Shown piece by piece: positions 24,176 through 35,050 of a DNA stretch of 64,000 nt. The stretch comes from Doris montereyensis (Eukaryota; Mollusca; Gastropoda; Nudibranchia; Dorididae), in NCBI GenBank assembly GCA_037039925.1, contig JAXRKP010000283.1, forward strand, positions 1 through 64,000, written 5' to 3'. The notes under the pieces are model-generated. The model ran no database searches, had not been told where the DNA came from, and saw only the letters and a program-made list of their open reading frames with translations. Each line of letters begins with the position of its first letter. The first letter of the stretch is position 1. The translations under genes and the position numbers were made by a program.

Positions 24176-24358
24176 TCATTCCCCTCGACATTCCTCTGCT
24201 GATAGGTTTTACTAGGTACCAGTAATTTTGTTAGTTTTTGCCTCGGCTTTCTTTGTTATCCACAACAAATTTGCATTTTTTTACTGTTCATTTAAGTGAA
24301 ATTTATTTCTATCCGCACATCATAGGTAAATGCCTATTTTAATATTTCCTTTCTTCAG

Positions 24359-25424
24359 CAGGTGTACCCCCTTCCCAAGGAGGCATTTATGATGAAGGGA
24401 CGGGGGACAGAAAAACGGTTTAACTGGCAGCCCTCATCTAGAGCAGGCCAAGAGTTACTCTGGGGAAGCTTCAGCACAGCATAAATCAACTGCAGGGCTC
24501 GGTATCCAAACCTCAGCCAGCCCAGCCTCTTCAACCACAGCATAACAAAAACCAGCCAGATTCAAACACGTTAACGGCACGGGGCAAAATTATGGCCAGG
24601 CCACACAAGGCGCCCCTGCTGTGAAAGTGCCGTGGCCAACAATCCAACGCGGATGACATCACCTTCACCTTCACCACAGACCGTCTCATCCCCGCCATCG
24701 CATTCCTTTGCTCAAAAGCAGCCTGATAAACATCAGCAATACCACCACCAGCAGCAACAGCAACAGTATTCTCGTTCCAGTCACAGTTTCCAGGCGCAGT
24801 CAAAGACAGGCCCCCTTGACAATCAAGAACCCCGGGGATCTTTCGTTTCTCCTTTTCATCCTCTGATCCCAGCATCCACGCCGTCGGAAAAGTTCCTCTC
24901 TGGCCAAAGCCTCAACTGGTGAGGGAGCCGTTAACAACACCCCTGCCTGGCCTAGAAATGCTCCAGTCTCAAAAGTTCCATCAGCGGCTGGGTCAGAGAA
25001 GTGGAAACGTAACAACGGCAGGATGCCTTCTGATAGAGATTCAAGCGTAGAAAAGGAGGGGAGAAACAAGCAAAAGAAAGAAGACAGGGACAGTAGTAAA
25101 CTGTCGGAAGAGCAAGATAAAGATGTAGACGACAGTGTGAAGAACCCGCGTCGTAGACGTCGGACTAGGGTGCGAGCAAAGGGAAATCGTCCCAGGACCA
25201 GAGCAGATCGGACGTTGACGGTGTCAGCGGAGACACGCCAAGGACACCAGGGCGTGTCCAGTTCCAGTGTGTCTGAGATGACTCTCCATTTTGAAGATGT
25301 GGACGAGTTTCCAGACTTGTTGTCAGCATCACGGGGCCTTTCTCAGGATGTGTATCCGACTGTCGGTGGAGAGCGTTCCACTCTGTCTGGAACGTCGTTA
25401 AGTTACAGCGATGTCATCAAATCG
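24359..25424 (+). CDS. SECISBP2L: SECISBP2L large exon incl. EFPDLL motif
   Basis: The acceptor is a tandem TTCTTCAG-CAG, so the exon can start at 24359 or 24362 in the same frame. The donor is AAATCG|GTGAGT, phase 0. It opens as AGVPPSQGGIYDEGTGDRKT and changes frame near 24415. Fragments of Gln/Pro-rich sequence follow (SVSKPQPAQPLQPQHNKNQP; MTSPSPSPQTVSSPPSHSF). It changes frame again near 24920 to a long clean run from 24915 to 25424. That run has basic NPRRRRRTRVRAKGNRPR and the motif MTLHFEDVDEFPDLLSASRG, like the SECISBP2 segment around EDAEEFPNL. It ends SLSYSDVIKS. Confidence 0.85.
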
Positions 25425-25499
25425 GTGAGTGTTGCATAATTCCATGTTCTGTCTTTTGGCTCGTGAGACATCACCTGTTAATTTTCTCTATAAAGGCCT

Positions 25500-25605
25500 T
25501 TGTGGGTATTCTTACTTTAAATATAAAGATGGATTTATATTCTGTATCCCCGCACAAATGCAGGCTCACTGATTGGACATCATTGAAGGTCTTTTTTTTT
25601 TTTAA
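25500..25605 (-). repeat. SINE family C tail fragment
   Basis: ATAAAGATGGATTTATATTCTGTATCCCCGCACAAATGCAGGCTCACTGATTGGACATCATT matches the left end of the copy at 23790 (AAAGATGGATTTATTTATAGTCTGTATCCCTGCAC). Truncated. Confidence 0.7.
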
Positions 25606-25759
25606 AGCAGATTTATGTCAAGAAGTTGGTGGAGGGAACATTGTTTGCATGAATGATGAAGTTTTACATTAAGGTTTAACTGGGTGGGTTATTTGGGTTT
25701 GGGTTTTTTTTTCAACAACATGCTGTTGTATGATTTTATTTTCTCTGCATTGGCCTTGG

Positions 25760-26092
25760 TTGCTGTATGTACTCGATTTTTATTTGATTTATCCACATCC
25801 ACAACGAAGGTGATCTCGGGTTTTTGGCAGGATTTTTTAAATTTTGCCCAGACTGCCCTGTAAACAGCCAAGGGATCTTTAACGTGCACAGAGTATTGTG
25901 ATCTGCACCCGGGACCTCTATTTTATCATCCGTCTCCAATGGGACTAGGTGTCAATCCACCTGGACCTGGACCAGGGGGGGGAGATTTTGCTCGAAAAAA
26001 AATCAAGAAAATTTTTCAACCTTTGGCGGGGCACGGACCCACTACCTTTTGGTTGAGAGCCGACACCTTGCCTCTGGACTACCGAATCCCCG
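25760..26092 (-). repeat. tRNA-derived SINE, family A
   Basis: The tail is at the left (TTTGATTTATCCACATCCACAACGAAGGTGATCTCGG) and the head on the - strand at 26030-26092 (complement of CGGTAGTCCAGAGGCAAGGTGTCGGCTCTCAACCAAAAGG). Confidence 0.88.
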
Positions 26093-26094
26093 TG

Positions 26095-26360
26095 GTACAT
26101 ACAAAGTAAAACGTCAACAGATCTCTTTCCCAACCATCTACCATGCCATCAAATATAAAGTATCACTTGGATCTATTTTAGGCCCTATGCTCTTCTCATT
26201 GTACACATCATCTGTGGTGAATATAATTGGACGACACAGTCTGAACTACCACCATTACTTGGATAACACACAACTCTACATACCTGCCACTAAAGATTCA
26301 ACAGAACCTCTGACACAAAGAACGACAAACTCAGAATTATGTTATTTCCTGTGAAACTCA
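26095..26360 (+). mobile_element. LINE reverse-transcriptase fragment
   Basis: The frame reads SLGSILGPMLFSLYTSSVV and HYLDNTQLYIPA. These match the RT core pattern PQGSVLGPxLFxLYT ... YADDTQLY of CR1/L2-type LINEs. The catalytic-site pattern is degraded (YLDN instead of YADD), so it is inactive. Directly abuts the SINE at 26092. Confidence 0.75.
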
Positions 26361-26575
26361 GAATTATAAGTTATTAGTCCAGGGCAAGCAAGAAACGTAA
26401 TACTGTAGGGTTGCAAACACTCTAAAGCAAGAAACGTATTATAAGCTGCAAACACTGACGTTATATGAAGCAAGAAACGTAATACATTATCGAATAGGGT
26501 TGCAAACACTACGTTATATGAAGCAAGAAACGTAATACATTATCGAATAGGGTTGCAAACACTACGTTATATGCT
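26360..26575. repeat. 53-bp tandem repeat, about 4 copies
   Basis: The unit AGCAAGAAACGTAATACATTATCGAATAGGGTTGCAAACACTACGTTATATGA has two perfect copies at 26467 and 26520 and shortened copies before. Confidence 0.85.
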
Positions 26576-28329
26576 TCTTGGATTTCACTTTGATAACTAA
26601 CTACCTTATTCTTTAGCTTGTAGTTAATGGAAAGAAATAATCAGTTGTGCTCAAAATTGACTTACATGTTTAGAGTTTGTTTTTTTAAAGATTTAAACTT
26701 TTTAAGTAAGTCCACTTATTGACTTTCGAGGGTAGAGTTTCCGAGGCAAGAAAAAACCCAGAAACCTACGTTTAGACATGCGCATAGCTGGAGCCTTTCT
26801 GGTGGATCAAGACATCCGATATTTATAAAAATATGAAAGAAGCGTGCATTTGATCATTTGATGGACAAATCTCTTTATATCCAATATATTCATGGACTTT
26901 TTGTGCTTTAGACAATTTGTTGATTATTAGTATTGATGTTATTATTATTATTCGACATTTGTGCTATTCGAATTGCTTGAATATTAGCTATTACATTTCT
27001 TTGATGTTTTTACTTACCTCTCACTCACCCACAGCACACTCAGAGCTGGCCACATTCTCTGACAGGGTCGTGCATATCTGGGGACAACGATGAAGATGGT
27101 GGCAGCAATTTAGCAGGTACCAATAATGGTTTTTGGTGTTGCCAAATTCAAACTCTCCTCCATGATAGACAGACACCGTGCAGTAAAGCTGAGCAGTATA
27201 CCGTAGTGCCAATTCTTCTGATTAAGAAATAGTTTCTTATTTACGTTTTTCAATTATTAATCTCTTGACACCTTCGTTTTAAAACCAAAAATCAATTCTC
27301 ATTTCAAATTACATTGATCAAGTCCATTTAAATAGAAATGTCTCATTACTAGATGAGAGTGGGCGGATGTAGGCGGGTACCTCTGATAGGTTCTCCTCAG
27401 ATTTTCTTTCTTTTATATTGCCGTTTCCTCTTAATTCACCCTGAAATCACCGCAAATGGTGGACCGGGTAAATTTCATGTGGGGTCAAACTAGATGAAAC
27501 TTCAACACTATAACCAAATCATAAAATGGGAAGGCTGCAATTGGAATATATAATAAAGTGGTTAATGCTTTATTCTGTTGACTTGACAGTCGACAGTAAA
27601 ATGACCAAGTTTTTAATCCCTTTCTATCTGAGTTTCTGGATTAAAAGTTATTGAACACCAAAACGAAAACAATTGTAGAGTTGACAAGAAACAATCGCAA
27701 ATTGAAATTAGATGAGATCAGTACATGCAACGCCAATGCATTCTATGTGTTGGCATATTCAATATACAAGGGAGGAATCGTCTGATGTAATGCACTTATA
27801 ATCTTATCTGCTGATAATCATGCCCGGTACATTAAATAAAAATATTGATGGTGAATGCTGTTTTGGATTTGACTGATTTCTTTCTTTCTATCATCATCAT
27901 CGTCTTCATGAGCTTTAACAAGTCACTGCATCTCAAATCATTCTAGATTTTATTCAGTCCAGTGCCCTCATACCAACTCTTGACACAGGCATTTCCATCC
28001 ACTCTTTAGCGACATCTTCCGATTTATAAGTATATCATATTTATTTATTTTGGTGCTTACGGGAAGGTGAGCAGTTGACAGGCACTACTTGGATGCCTTT
28101 CTTCTTTCTTTGCATTTCTTCACATGTCTTTCTTTCATCTTGCTGTTTCCTCTTAATTCACCCTGGGATCACCACATGTGGTTGACAGAAAAATTACAAT
28201 GAAAGCTTTAGGGGAGAGAGCAAATGATGTATATTTGATTTTTTCTTCTCACTTTTTTCTTTTACCGTAGCTGTCCATAAAATTATTCAGTTTCGACCTA
28301 ACCATTGCGTTTCCTGTGTTATTTGCCAG
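26576..28329. other. Intron with two dispersed family F fragments
   Basis: At about 27390-27500 and 28100-28200 the phrase TTGC[T/C]GTTTCCTCTTAATTCACCCTG.GATCACC recurs; it is also at 18140, 49850, 50130 and 57650. No coding signal otherwise. Confidence 0.55.
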
Positions 28330-28577
28330 AATCCAAACGTGCACGTAAACGGCGCAAGCGGCGAGCAGGCCAACAAAGCAGCCGAGACGGAGCTGGCGGA
28401 AATTTCTCTCGAGCAACGTCTGCTGAAAGAGGGCTTGAAGAAGTCTGTGGGCTCCACCCTGGCCTCATCTCCGATGGATCAGTGGTCAAGGAGGCCAAAA
28501 AGCAGGGAGGGGGCGGTGGTAAGAAGTCAAAGGAGCCAATCACCTTCAGCATCGCTGATGTTCTTGACGCCATACAG
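28330..28577 (+). CDS. SECISBP2L: SECISBP2L exon: EISLEQ segment
   Basis: The acceptor is TTCCTGTGTTATTTGCCAG and the donor ATACAG|GTGAGA. It enters in phase 0 as NPNVHVNGASGEQANKAAET and ELAEISLEQRLLKEGLKKSV. A frame change between about 28445 and 28480 leads into SVVKEAKKQGGGGGKKSKEP and ITFSIADVLDAIQ, ending in phase 0. Vertebrate SECISBP2L has the same order (EISMEQ...LQEAL, then KKNKTPVQLDLGDMLAALE), so the exon is real and the break is local. The alternative frame through the whole exon is basic low-complexity and not family-like. Confidence 0.9.
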
Positions 28578-28861
28578 GTGAGACAGAGAGAAAATACGAA
28601 AGCCTTTGAAATAAAAATTGGGCTAAGAATTTCAAAGTCTGGCCATTTGGTTGTTTTTGATTCTGTAAGACAGATAGCTTGTTTACGGTGCATCATGCAC
28701 CTCTCGTAACTCAGAGTAAAACCTTTTAGACATCCTCTTTTGTCCTACAACAAGACTCAATATTAAATAAACATTATTCTGTTAACAACGATATGATCTG
28801 AAATAAACTGTTCATGTTATATCCCAGCAGTAAAATATACCATTTAAGGTTTGGTTTTTGC

Positions 28862-29222
28862 TTCCTTCTTCTTCTTCTTCTTTTCTTCTTCTTCCTTCTT
28901 CTTCTTCTTCTTCTTCTTCTTCTTCTTCTTCTTCTTCTTCTTTTTCTTCTTCTTCTTCTTCTTCTTCTTCTTCTTCTTCTTCTTCTTCTTCTTCTTCTTC
29001 TTCTTCTTCTTCTTCTTCTTCTTCTTTTTCTTCTGCTTCTTCTTCTTCTTCTTTTCTTCTTCTTCTTCTTCTTCTTCTTCTTCTTCTTCTTCTTCTTCTT
29101 CTTCTTCTTCTTCTTCTTCTTCTTCTTCTTCTTCTTCTTCTTCTTCTTCTTCTTCTTCTTCTTCTTCTTCTTCTTCTTCTTCTTTTCTTCTTTTCTTCTT
29201 CTTCTTCTTCTTTTTTTTTTTT
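28862..29222. repeat. (TTC)n microsatellite, about 350 bp
   Basis: Nearly pure TTC trinucleotide with occasional TTTTC, CTG and T-run interruptions. It makes long Ser, Phe or Leu frames on + and Lys/Arg frames on -, all artefacts. On the transcribed strand this is a long UUC tract inside the SECISBP2L intron. Confidence 0.97.
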
Positions 29223-29999
29223 GTTCTGCTAGTACCTTTTTCTTCTGAGTCTGGATGAAATGATTACACATCTATTAAACATACACACTCCTTGGATTTT
29301 GTTGTTCTTGAAAAAGAGCAACTTCTAGAACCCAATGAGAAATGAAAACAGGGTTAAAAAACCAAATACAGCAAAAACGATTTAAGACGAAAAAATGCAC
29401 AGAATGGAAGCTTTGAGAGCTTTTGGCATCAATGGACTTATATGCACATATCTACTGAATGATAAGGTCTACAACAAATATTTGAAAACCATTTTCAGTT
29501 GGTTGTTTTCATCGTTTGCAACTAGTGCTGGTACATGATCTATCGCCCATTTGTGAAACGCTCTCCCACAGAGTCATAGAGAGAGTCAAAGTCAGTGTCA
29601 ATGTTTAGAAAAAACATCAAGAAATCTTTTTAACTAGCCTATAAAAGCTTACTTTTGAAATGAAAATTTGTTAGGGCTGTATTAATCCTGTGTGTGTAGA
29701 AGTTTTTGTGTGTGTGTGTGTCTATTTGTGGAATGTGAATTCATGACAGTTTTTACTTTCAAACGTCTTTCTTCTTCTTCTTGTTCGCATTGTCGATTTT
29801 CTTGTCATAAGTTGCACACAGTTTTATTGCTGCATTCATGTAGCTCGATGTATGAAATTCATATTGTATATCATATGTAATATGTATTCTTCTTAAAATA
29901 TATAATGCACCTAGAGCCTTACCCTTGTAGGGATGAGTGCGCAATAGAAATATACATTATTATTATTATTATTATTTTCATCGTTTGCAACTTTCTCAG

Positions 30000-30271
30000 C
30001 GGAAAACCACGGAGCCTCATCCTTCATCAGCACCCTCGCCCGTGTCCCCAACGTCCTCAAGAGCAGGTCAGCAGAAGGTCGTCAGTAAAGGAACGGCAGG
30101 ACGCGGGTCCATCAACACGCTGGATTCGTCTGGCCCGGTGCAGAAACGCGGCAAGGAGAGAGAGATAGCCAAGCCAAAGAAGCCCAGCCCCTTGAAGAAA
30201 GTCATCCTGAAGGAGAGGGAAGAGAAGAAACGCATGCGTCTCCTTGATGGAGGGAAAGAAGATGTGATGGA
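30000..30271 (+). CDS. SECISBP2L: SECISBP2L exon: Sec-incorporation (SID) motif
   Basis: The acceptor is TTTGCAACTTTCTCAG and the donor ATGGA|GTGAGA. It begins in phase 0 and ends in phase 2. It reads RKTTEPHPSSAPSPVSPTSS, then NTLDSSGPVQKRGKEREIAK and PKKPSPLKKVILKEREEKK. In vertebrate SBP2 the corresponding N-x-LD-SS...KKGK-REI-K-KKP..LKK-ILKER block is the SID, which cooperates with the L7Ae domain for SECIS binding and Sec incorporation. Conservation is high and the frame is intact. Confidence 0.95.
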
Positions 30272-30439
30272 GTGAGAAGTTTTATCTGTTTGTACTTGAA
30301 ATATTTCAATTAAAAGAATTGTCATTCACGTATAGCATAACGAAGGAAAGAAAATGACTTTCTGTTGAGTAACTCCGAGGAAAAGGCAGGCGTGGAGTTA
30401 GAAAAGTGGAGAAGGAGCTCCTGAAGTAAGAGACATCAA

Positions 30440-30555
30440 GGTAAGCCGGATAAAGACAGAATATAATGTGTGTGTGTGGGGGTGGCAGACTGTGAGACCA
30501 CCAATAGAAATACACGATCAGATTGTCACTGAAGCAACTGTCTACTTGAATTTAA
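30440..30555 (+). mobile_element. LINE fragment, left of an inserted DNA element
   Basis: Ends CTACTTGAATTTAA. Joined across the insert at 30556-31309 it reads LLEF-KYLGSSIQEDG, the typical LINE sequence between the RT and the C-terminal tail. The left boundary is unclear. Confidence 0.5.
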
Positions 30556-31309
30556 CCCAATCCTGCCTAACTCGCTGGTTAGCCTGCTGGTCTGGATGCC
30601 TAAGCAAAGGGAGATAACTCTGTCCCTGTTAGCACCCATTGTTATTAAAATACGATTTTTTCCATGTTTTTGTTGTTTCTTAATTTTTTTCAAATTTTTT
30701 CATGTACAGGAATGATTTTATTGGACAGAACACTGATATTAACAATATTAAACACTGTAAATGGCACAAGTTGAGTGCCGGATATATTTGTCGTCCACAG
30801 ACACAGGTAGTTTCGATTTCGCCTGCTAACGCATTGCTCGCCTCAGTGTCGATAGAGTTAAATCTAGATCTATCGCTATTTTCTTCTTCATCATCCCCTC
30901 ATCACTCAAATCACTTAAAACTTCTTCAATATCAGAGCCTTCATTATTTTCATGATTTAGGGTTCTATTGGGCCCTAAATCGCCGATCATCTCCTCTCTC
31001 AATTTGCGGAGCCAGCTTTACATGCGTTGAAGTTGAAATGCCATTTTGCCGGTCGACAATCACCGAACTTTAAAAAAGCGTAGAATATTGACCAAACCAC
31101 GTAGAAGAGTTCTGTTTCCTACTAAAAATCCTGTGAAGTCTCGTGAATAGGTTAAAGATTATGATGGGTCGGGACCTCGCGAGATTTGTCGCTAGAATGC
31201 TTTTGTAAACAAGCCTTCTAATTTTTACGTCGGCAGCACTTGGCGGCCGCTAGCCGACGCATTAGGCAGGACGTCAAAAGGGCGTTAGCGGGCGTGTTAG
31301 GCATGATTG
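30556..31309. mobile_element. TTAA-targeting DNA element (piggyBac-like, non-autonomous)
   Basis: The left end is CCCAATCCTGCCTAAC after TTAA (30552-30555). The right end is GTTAGGCATGATTGGG followed by CTAA. The termini are inverted with one mismatch over 16 bases. About 750 bp with no transposase-like frame. The right target copy has one change from TTAA. Confidence 0.65.
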
Positions 31310-31915
31310 GGCTAAGTACTTAGGATCCTCAATACAAGAAGATGGATTCTGGGAGTCAGAAGTGAAAAAGAGAACTCAAGCATTGTGGAACAGCTGGATC
31401 TGGGTCACAGGCACATTGTGCAATAGAAAAGTTACGAACAAGATCAAAGGTGTGACATGTTAAGCAGTTATAAGACCAGCTATGCTGTATGGGTTTAAAA
31501 ACAGTGCCACTGACCAATAAGCTGGAAATGGGATTTGGAGGTGAGAGAGAGGAGGATGCTGCAATGGACTCTTGGTCTTTGGACTAACAAAGAAAGACAA
31601 GAAAAGAAATGAGAACACCCACAAAAACCTGGGGGTGGAACCAATAGAATCGAAAAGATGTGAATATAAACCGGGATGGTTTGCACTCGTGAAAAAAGTA
31701 TGTAGGTAAAAGAGCACTGCAGATGGGAGTCCAGGCAAAAGAAAAAGAGGAAGACCCAAACGAAGATGGATGGATTGCATATATTATGCAGTTATGAGAG
31801 AATTTGAATTGAGAATGATGCAATGGACCGAAATCTATTGAGAAATAGCATTAGTTATGGCAGCCCAGCAAACAACGGGACAAGCTGAAAGAAGAAGAAG
31901 AAGATAACAAGGAAA
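31310..31915 (+). mobile_element. LINE C-terminal fragment
   Basis: Reads KYLGSSIQEDGFWESEVKKR, TQALWNSW, then NKIKGV, PAMLYG, and GKRKRGRPKRRWMD near 31735-31775. This is the C-terminal tail pattern of invertebrate LINEs (LYGSETW..., GRP+KRWxD). Several stops; inactive. Ends in an A/G-rich tail (GAAGAAGAAGAAGATAACAAGGAAAAG). Confidence 0.75.
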
Positions 31916-31945
31916 AGAAAAAGAAAAGAAAGGAGTTTTCAAAAG

Positions 31946-32230
31946 CGTTTTCTTTTCTTTGTTATTTATATTGTATGATAATTCTTTTAATTGAATATAT
32001 TTTGTTAATGTCTGTATTTTATTTCTTAGTAGATGGAAAACGTTTTCTTTTCTTTGTTATTTATGTTGCATGATAATTCTTTTAATTGAATATATTTTGT
32101 TAATATCTGTATTTTATTGCTTAGTAGATGGAACACGTTTTCTTTTCTTTGTTATTTATGTTGTATGATAATTCTTTTAATTGAATATATTTTGTTAATA
32201 TCTGTATTATAAAACTTAGTAGATGGAACA
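31946..32230. repeat. 95-bp tandem repeat, 3 copies
   Basis: The unit CGTTTTCTTTTCTTTGTTATTTAT.TTG.ATGATAATTCTTTTAATTGAATATATTTTGTTAAT.TCTGTATTTTATT.CTTAGTAGATGGAACA starts at 31946, 32041 and 32136. Confidence 0.9.
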
Positions 32231-32424
32231 CTGTTGGTCCAGGAGTCATATATCTGCCTCTTAACCAATATGGTAATGGATTTGTGCCCTTACTGTCTTT
32301 CTCATTTTTTTCAGTTAAATGAATATTCGACTTCATGAGAGAGAAAATTTACATTGATAATTAATCAAATGACGGGTTTTTGATATCGGATAAAATTTTT
32401 CTCTTGTTTTCTTACCATTTTCAG

Positions 32425-32477
32425 GACCTCAGCTGGAGTTGGCATATTGGGGACTGAAAGTGAACTCAGTCAAGACG
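32425..32477 (+). CDS. SECISBP2L: SECISBP2L exon (53 bp)
   Basis: The acceptor is TTTTCTTACCATTTTCAG and the donor CAAGACG|GTATGT. The first base completes the codon split at 30271. It reads TSAGVGILGTESELSQD and ends in phase 1. A very short exon, recognised because phases on both sides fit and the sequence suits the acidic linker after the SID. Confidence 0.85.
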
Positions 32478-32602
32478 GTATGTGAATTTACCTGACTTGC
32501 ATTACGATGTCTTCCTGATTCATAGCCGCTTTAATTTGCTGTTTGTTTATGCACCATCCGAGTACTTGAACAATTCCAACTTCGAGTGCTGAATTGGCTT
32601 CC

Positions 32603-32640
32603 AACCCCCCACCCCCCCCCCCCCCCCACCCCCGCCTACC
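32603..32640 (-). repeat. Poly-C / G-quadruplex-prone tract
   Basis: CCCCCCACCCCCC...CACCCCCGCC; the - strand has several long G runs. Intronic, 125 bases after an exon. Confidence 0.8.
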
Positions 32641-32999
32641 CTCTCCTCTCCTCTAAGTTCTTTCCATGATACAAATCTGCACAAGAGAATTTGATTCACA
32701 TTTTTAAAGTTACCAATTCTTAACTTTTATTTCATTGCAATTTACCCTGTCCAAAAAAAAAACCCAGAAAGCCAAGTGTTGAATTCTCAAAATTGATTGG
32801 CTAAAATCTAGCCTCATGAAATTTACTATCCAGTCATTCCAATGTCAAAACACTATTATGTCTCATTTCACTGGTTCATGTCTCACTTGGATTTTTGTCT
32901 TTGACTTTTGGTTTGTTTGAAGGCTTTTCCATTTCAGCTCTTTGAGGAGGGGGGGGTGAAGTGATTATTTTGCTTTTCAGTTTAGGTTTTTTGTTTTTA

Positions 33000-33790
33000 G
33001 TATGTACATGAGTAGCTGTCAAAATACAGTCATCCTATATCATTGAAAAGTTTGTAGCGGCCTTGGCTGCCATAGAATTGGCCGCCGTCTTGGATTTTGA
33101 ACCGATTTTCAAATTCTATCTCCTCCCTTAGTTATGAATAAAATCACTCAAAACCTGTGCATGTCGTTTTTTCCATTCAATATCTAAAGTGTGACGTCAG
33201 GGTTTTTACAAATATTTTGGATAGGTTTTTTTTAATGAATTTTTTTAAAATAATATATATCAGCATTTTTATTACAAACAAACAAAAATTCTCAAAAAGT
33301 TGACAAGATATAAAAAAAAACCAATGTCGTTCTATGAACATTGACAAGAGGAACCTGTTTGCCAAATATAATACAAATCGTTCTGTAAATGGCGGAGGAG
33401 ATAGAATTTTAGTGTGAAAAAACTACATTTTGAGAAAAATGCAAGTAAAAAAGTCAAAAGAAAATGACACAAAACTTCAGATGGGTTTCTCTTGTTGTTT
33501 GTAGCAGCCCCTTACTCTTTGGACAGTCTCTAGCATTGTTACTAATGTAAAGAGGATTATAAATCTAGGTTTAGATGTACACTGTTGTAAAAACAGACGT
33601 CAAAATGACCAGTTTCTTACGTCACACAGCAATGCGACAAGCGGTGTTGGCAGAAGCCAGGTGACCTTGGTGTTGCCACATTTGGCGATTAGCCGCCAAT
33701 ATACAGGTTTTTACTGCCATCTTCACAGTCAGTGTTAGGGTAATTTACGTAAAAGTTTTGACTGTTTTTACCTACCGTCGCCTATAGGTA
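33000..33790 (+). repeat. ~790-bp dispersed repeat, left member of an inverted pair
   Basis: Begins GTACATGAGTAGCTGTCAAAATACAGTCATCC and ends ACTGCCATCTTCACAGTCAGTGTTAGGG..TTTTTACCTACC. The whole length reappears in inverted orientation at 38935-39785, including AAATGGCGGAGGAGATAGAATTTTAGTGTG and GCCACATTTGGCGATTAGCCGCCAATATA. Class unknown; no coding frame. Confidence 0.85.
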
Positions 33791-33864
33791 ATCCCCCCCC
33801 ACACACACACACCCTTTTAAGCACTTATTGAGAAAGAACGACAGGGGTAGAATTCGGAGGGCAA

Positions 33865-34305
33865 AAATATCTCATTTCACTAGTTGATGATTCATTTCAC
33901 TCATTCATGACTTATTTCTTTAGTTCATGAATCATTTCACTGGTTGATGACTCATTTCACTGGTAGATGACTCATTTCATTGGTTGATGACTCATTTAAA
34001 TAGTTTATGACTCATTTCATTCTTTCATGACTCATTTCACTAGTTCCTGACTTGTTTCACTAGTTTATGACTCATTTCACTCGTTTATGACTCATTTTAC
34101 AGGATCATAATTTATTTCACTAGTTTATGACTCATTTCACTCGTTTATGATTCATTTTACAGGATCATAATTTATTTCATTAGTTTATGACTCATTTCAC
34201 TGGTTGATGAATCATAGCACTAGTTGATGACTCATTTCATGTGTTGATGACTCATTTTACTGCTTCATAATTCATTTGTCTGGTTCATGACTCATTTGTT
34301 GTTTT
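33865..34305. repeat. 20-bp tandem repeat, about 22 copies
   Basis: The unit TCATTTCACTGGTTGATGAC has frequent substitutions. It ends about 40 bases before the exon acceptor at 34345. Confidence 0.9.
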
Positions 34306-34345
34306 GTCTTGGGTTTAATTTTGTTTTGGGTTGGGATTTTTTCAG

Positions 34346-34547
34346 CCTTAAGCTCCAAGTCTGAGGGAACAGATGGTGCAGAGCAGCTAGAGAGAGCAGA
34401 GCTGTCTGCCGATTTGTCTCCCATCAGCCAAACGTCTCCGATCCCAATGTCCCCAGCATCGCCTGGCAATTCTGGAGTGAATTCCCCTGTCACTGGGTCA
34501 GGACGGGACCCAGTCGTTATGAAGATACACAGTCGCAGGTTCAGAGA
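34346..34547 (+). CDS. SECISBP2L: SECISBP2L exon: linker and start of conserved RBD region
   Basis: The acceptor is GGGATTTTTTCAG and the donor TCAGAGA|GTGAGT. It enters in phase 1 and ends in phase 2. It reads LSSKSEGTDGAEQLERAELS, then DLSPISQTSPIPMSPASPGN, SGVNSPVTGSG and MKIHSRRFRE. The Ser/Pro block and KIHS+RFREYC junction match vertebrate SECISBP2L (SLSPASQNSPYCMTPVSQGS; ITKIHSKRFREYC). Confidence 0.95.
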
Positions 34548-34604
34548 GTGAGTGTCGCAGTAACATAAACTGCCAACCAGTACGTCAAAACAAACGTATT
34601 TAGT

Positions 34605-35050
34605 ATGGGTTTTTTTTTATTTTGGCTTTGAGTCGGTAAGTCTGTATTTACCTTTGAAAAGTATGTATTTGTGGGTTTAACTGTAGTTTTTGTTTGAAGA
34701 AACCCCTAAGTCTACAGCAGAGACTTGGAGAAATTGGGGTGAATGTCAGGAGATTCCATTTATTTAGAGTTCACAAAACCATCGTCACGCTTTGCAAGAA
34801 AGGCAAGCGATCGGCAGGTTTTTTAAAAATTTTATATTGTGCCAGCCATGAGGCTCGAACCAGTGTTGTCATGATTACCAGCTCAGAACACTACGGTTCA
34901 GCTACAACGCCTCTTCATTCAATTAGTTGAATAATTATCAATGCTTTCTGGAATATTATGGGACGTCGCGCATGTTAGAATTAGTTAGTTGACATGTTCA
35001 GAATTTGGTTTTTGGATTTGACAAAAGTTGAAAAGATTGGCAGCCATATG
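34605..35050 (+). repeat. Dispersed repeat shared with 11885-12250, split by a SINE
   Basis: The left part (GAGTCGGTAAGTCTGTATTTACCTTTGAAAAGTATG) and the right part (TATCAATGCTTTCTGGAATATTATGGGAC...TTGGCAGCC) align in order with 11885-12250. The middle, about 34835-34915, is a family C SINE head that is absent from the other copy. Confidence 0.65.
34835..34915 (-). repeat. SINE family C head fragment
   Basis: TGTGCCAGCCATGAGGCTCGAACCAGTGTTGTCATGATTACCAGCTCAGAACACTACGGTTCAGCTACAACGCCTC. On the - strand this gives TAGCTGAACCGTAGTG (A-box-like) and CTGGTTCGAGCC (B-box). Confidence 0.8.

Noticed and set aside
28774..29271. Poly-Lys/Arg frame (-) and poly-Ser, Phe, Leu frames (+)
   Set aside because: Translation of a (TTC)n microsatellite in a SECISBP2L intron.
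33865..34305. Regularly spaced short repeats resembling a CRISPR array
   Set aside because: The 20-bp units are directly adjacent with no spacers, in a eukaryotic intron. The other arrays (26, 31, 41, 44, 70, 72 bp) also lack spacers.
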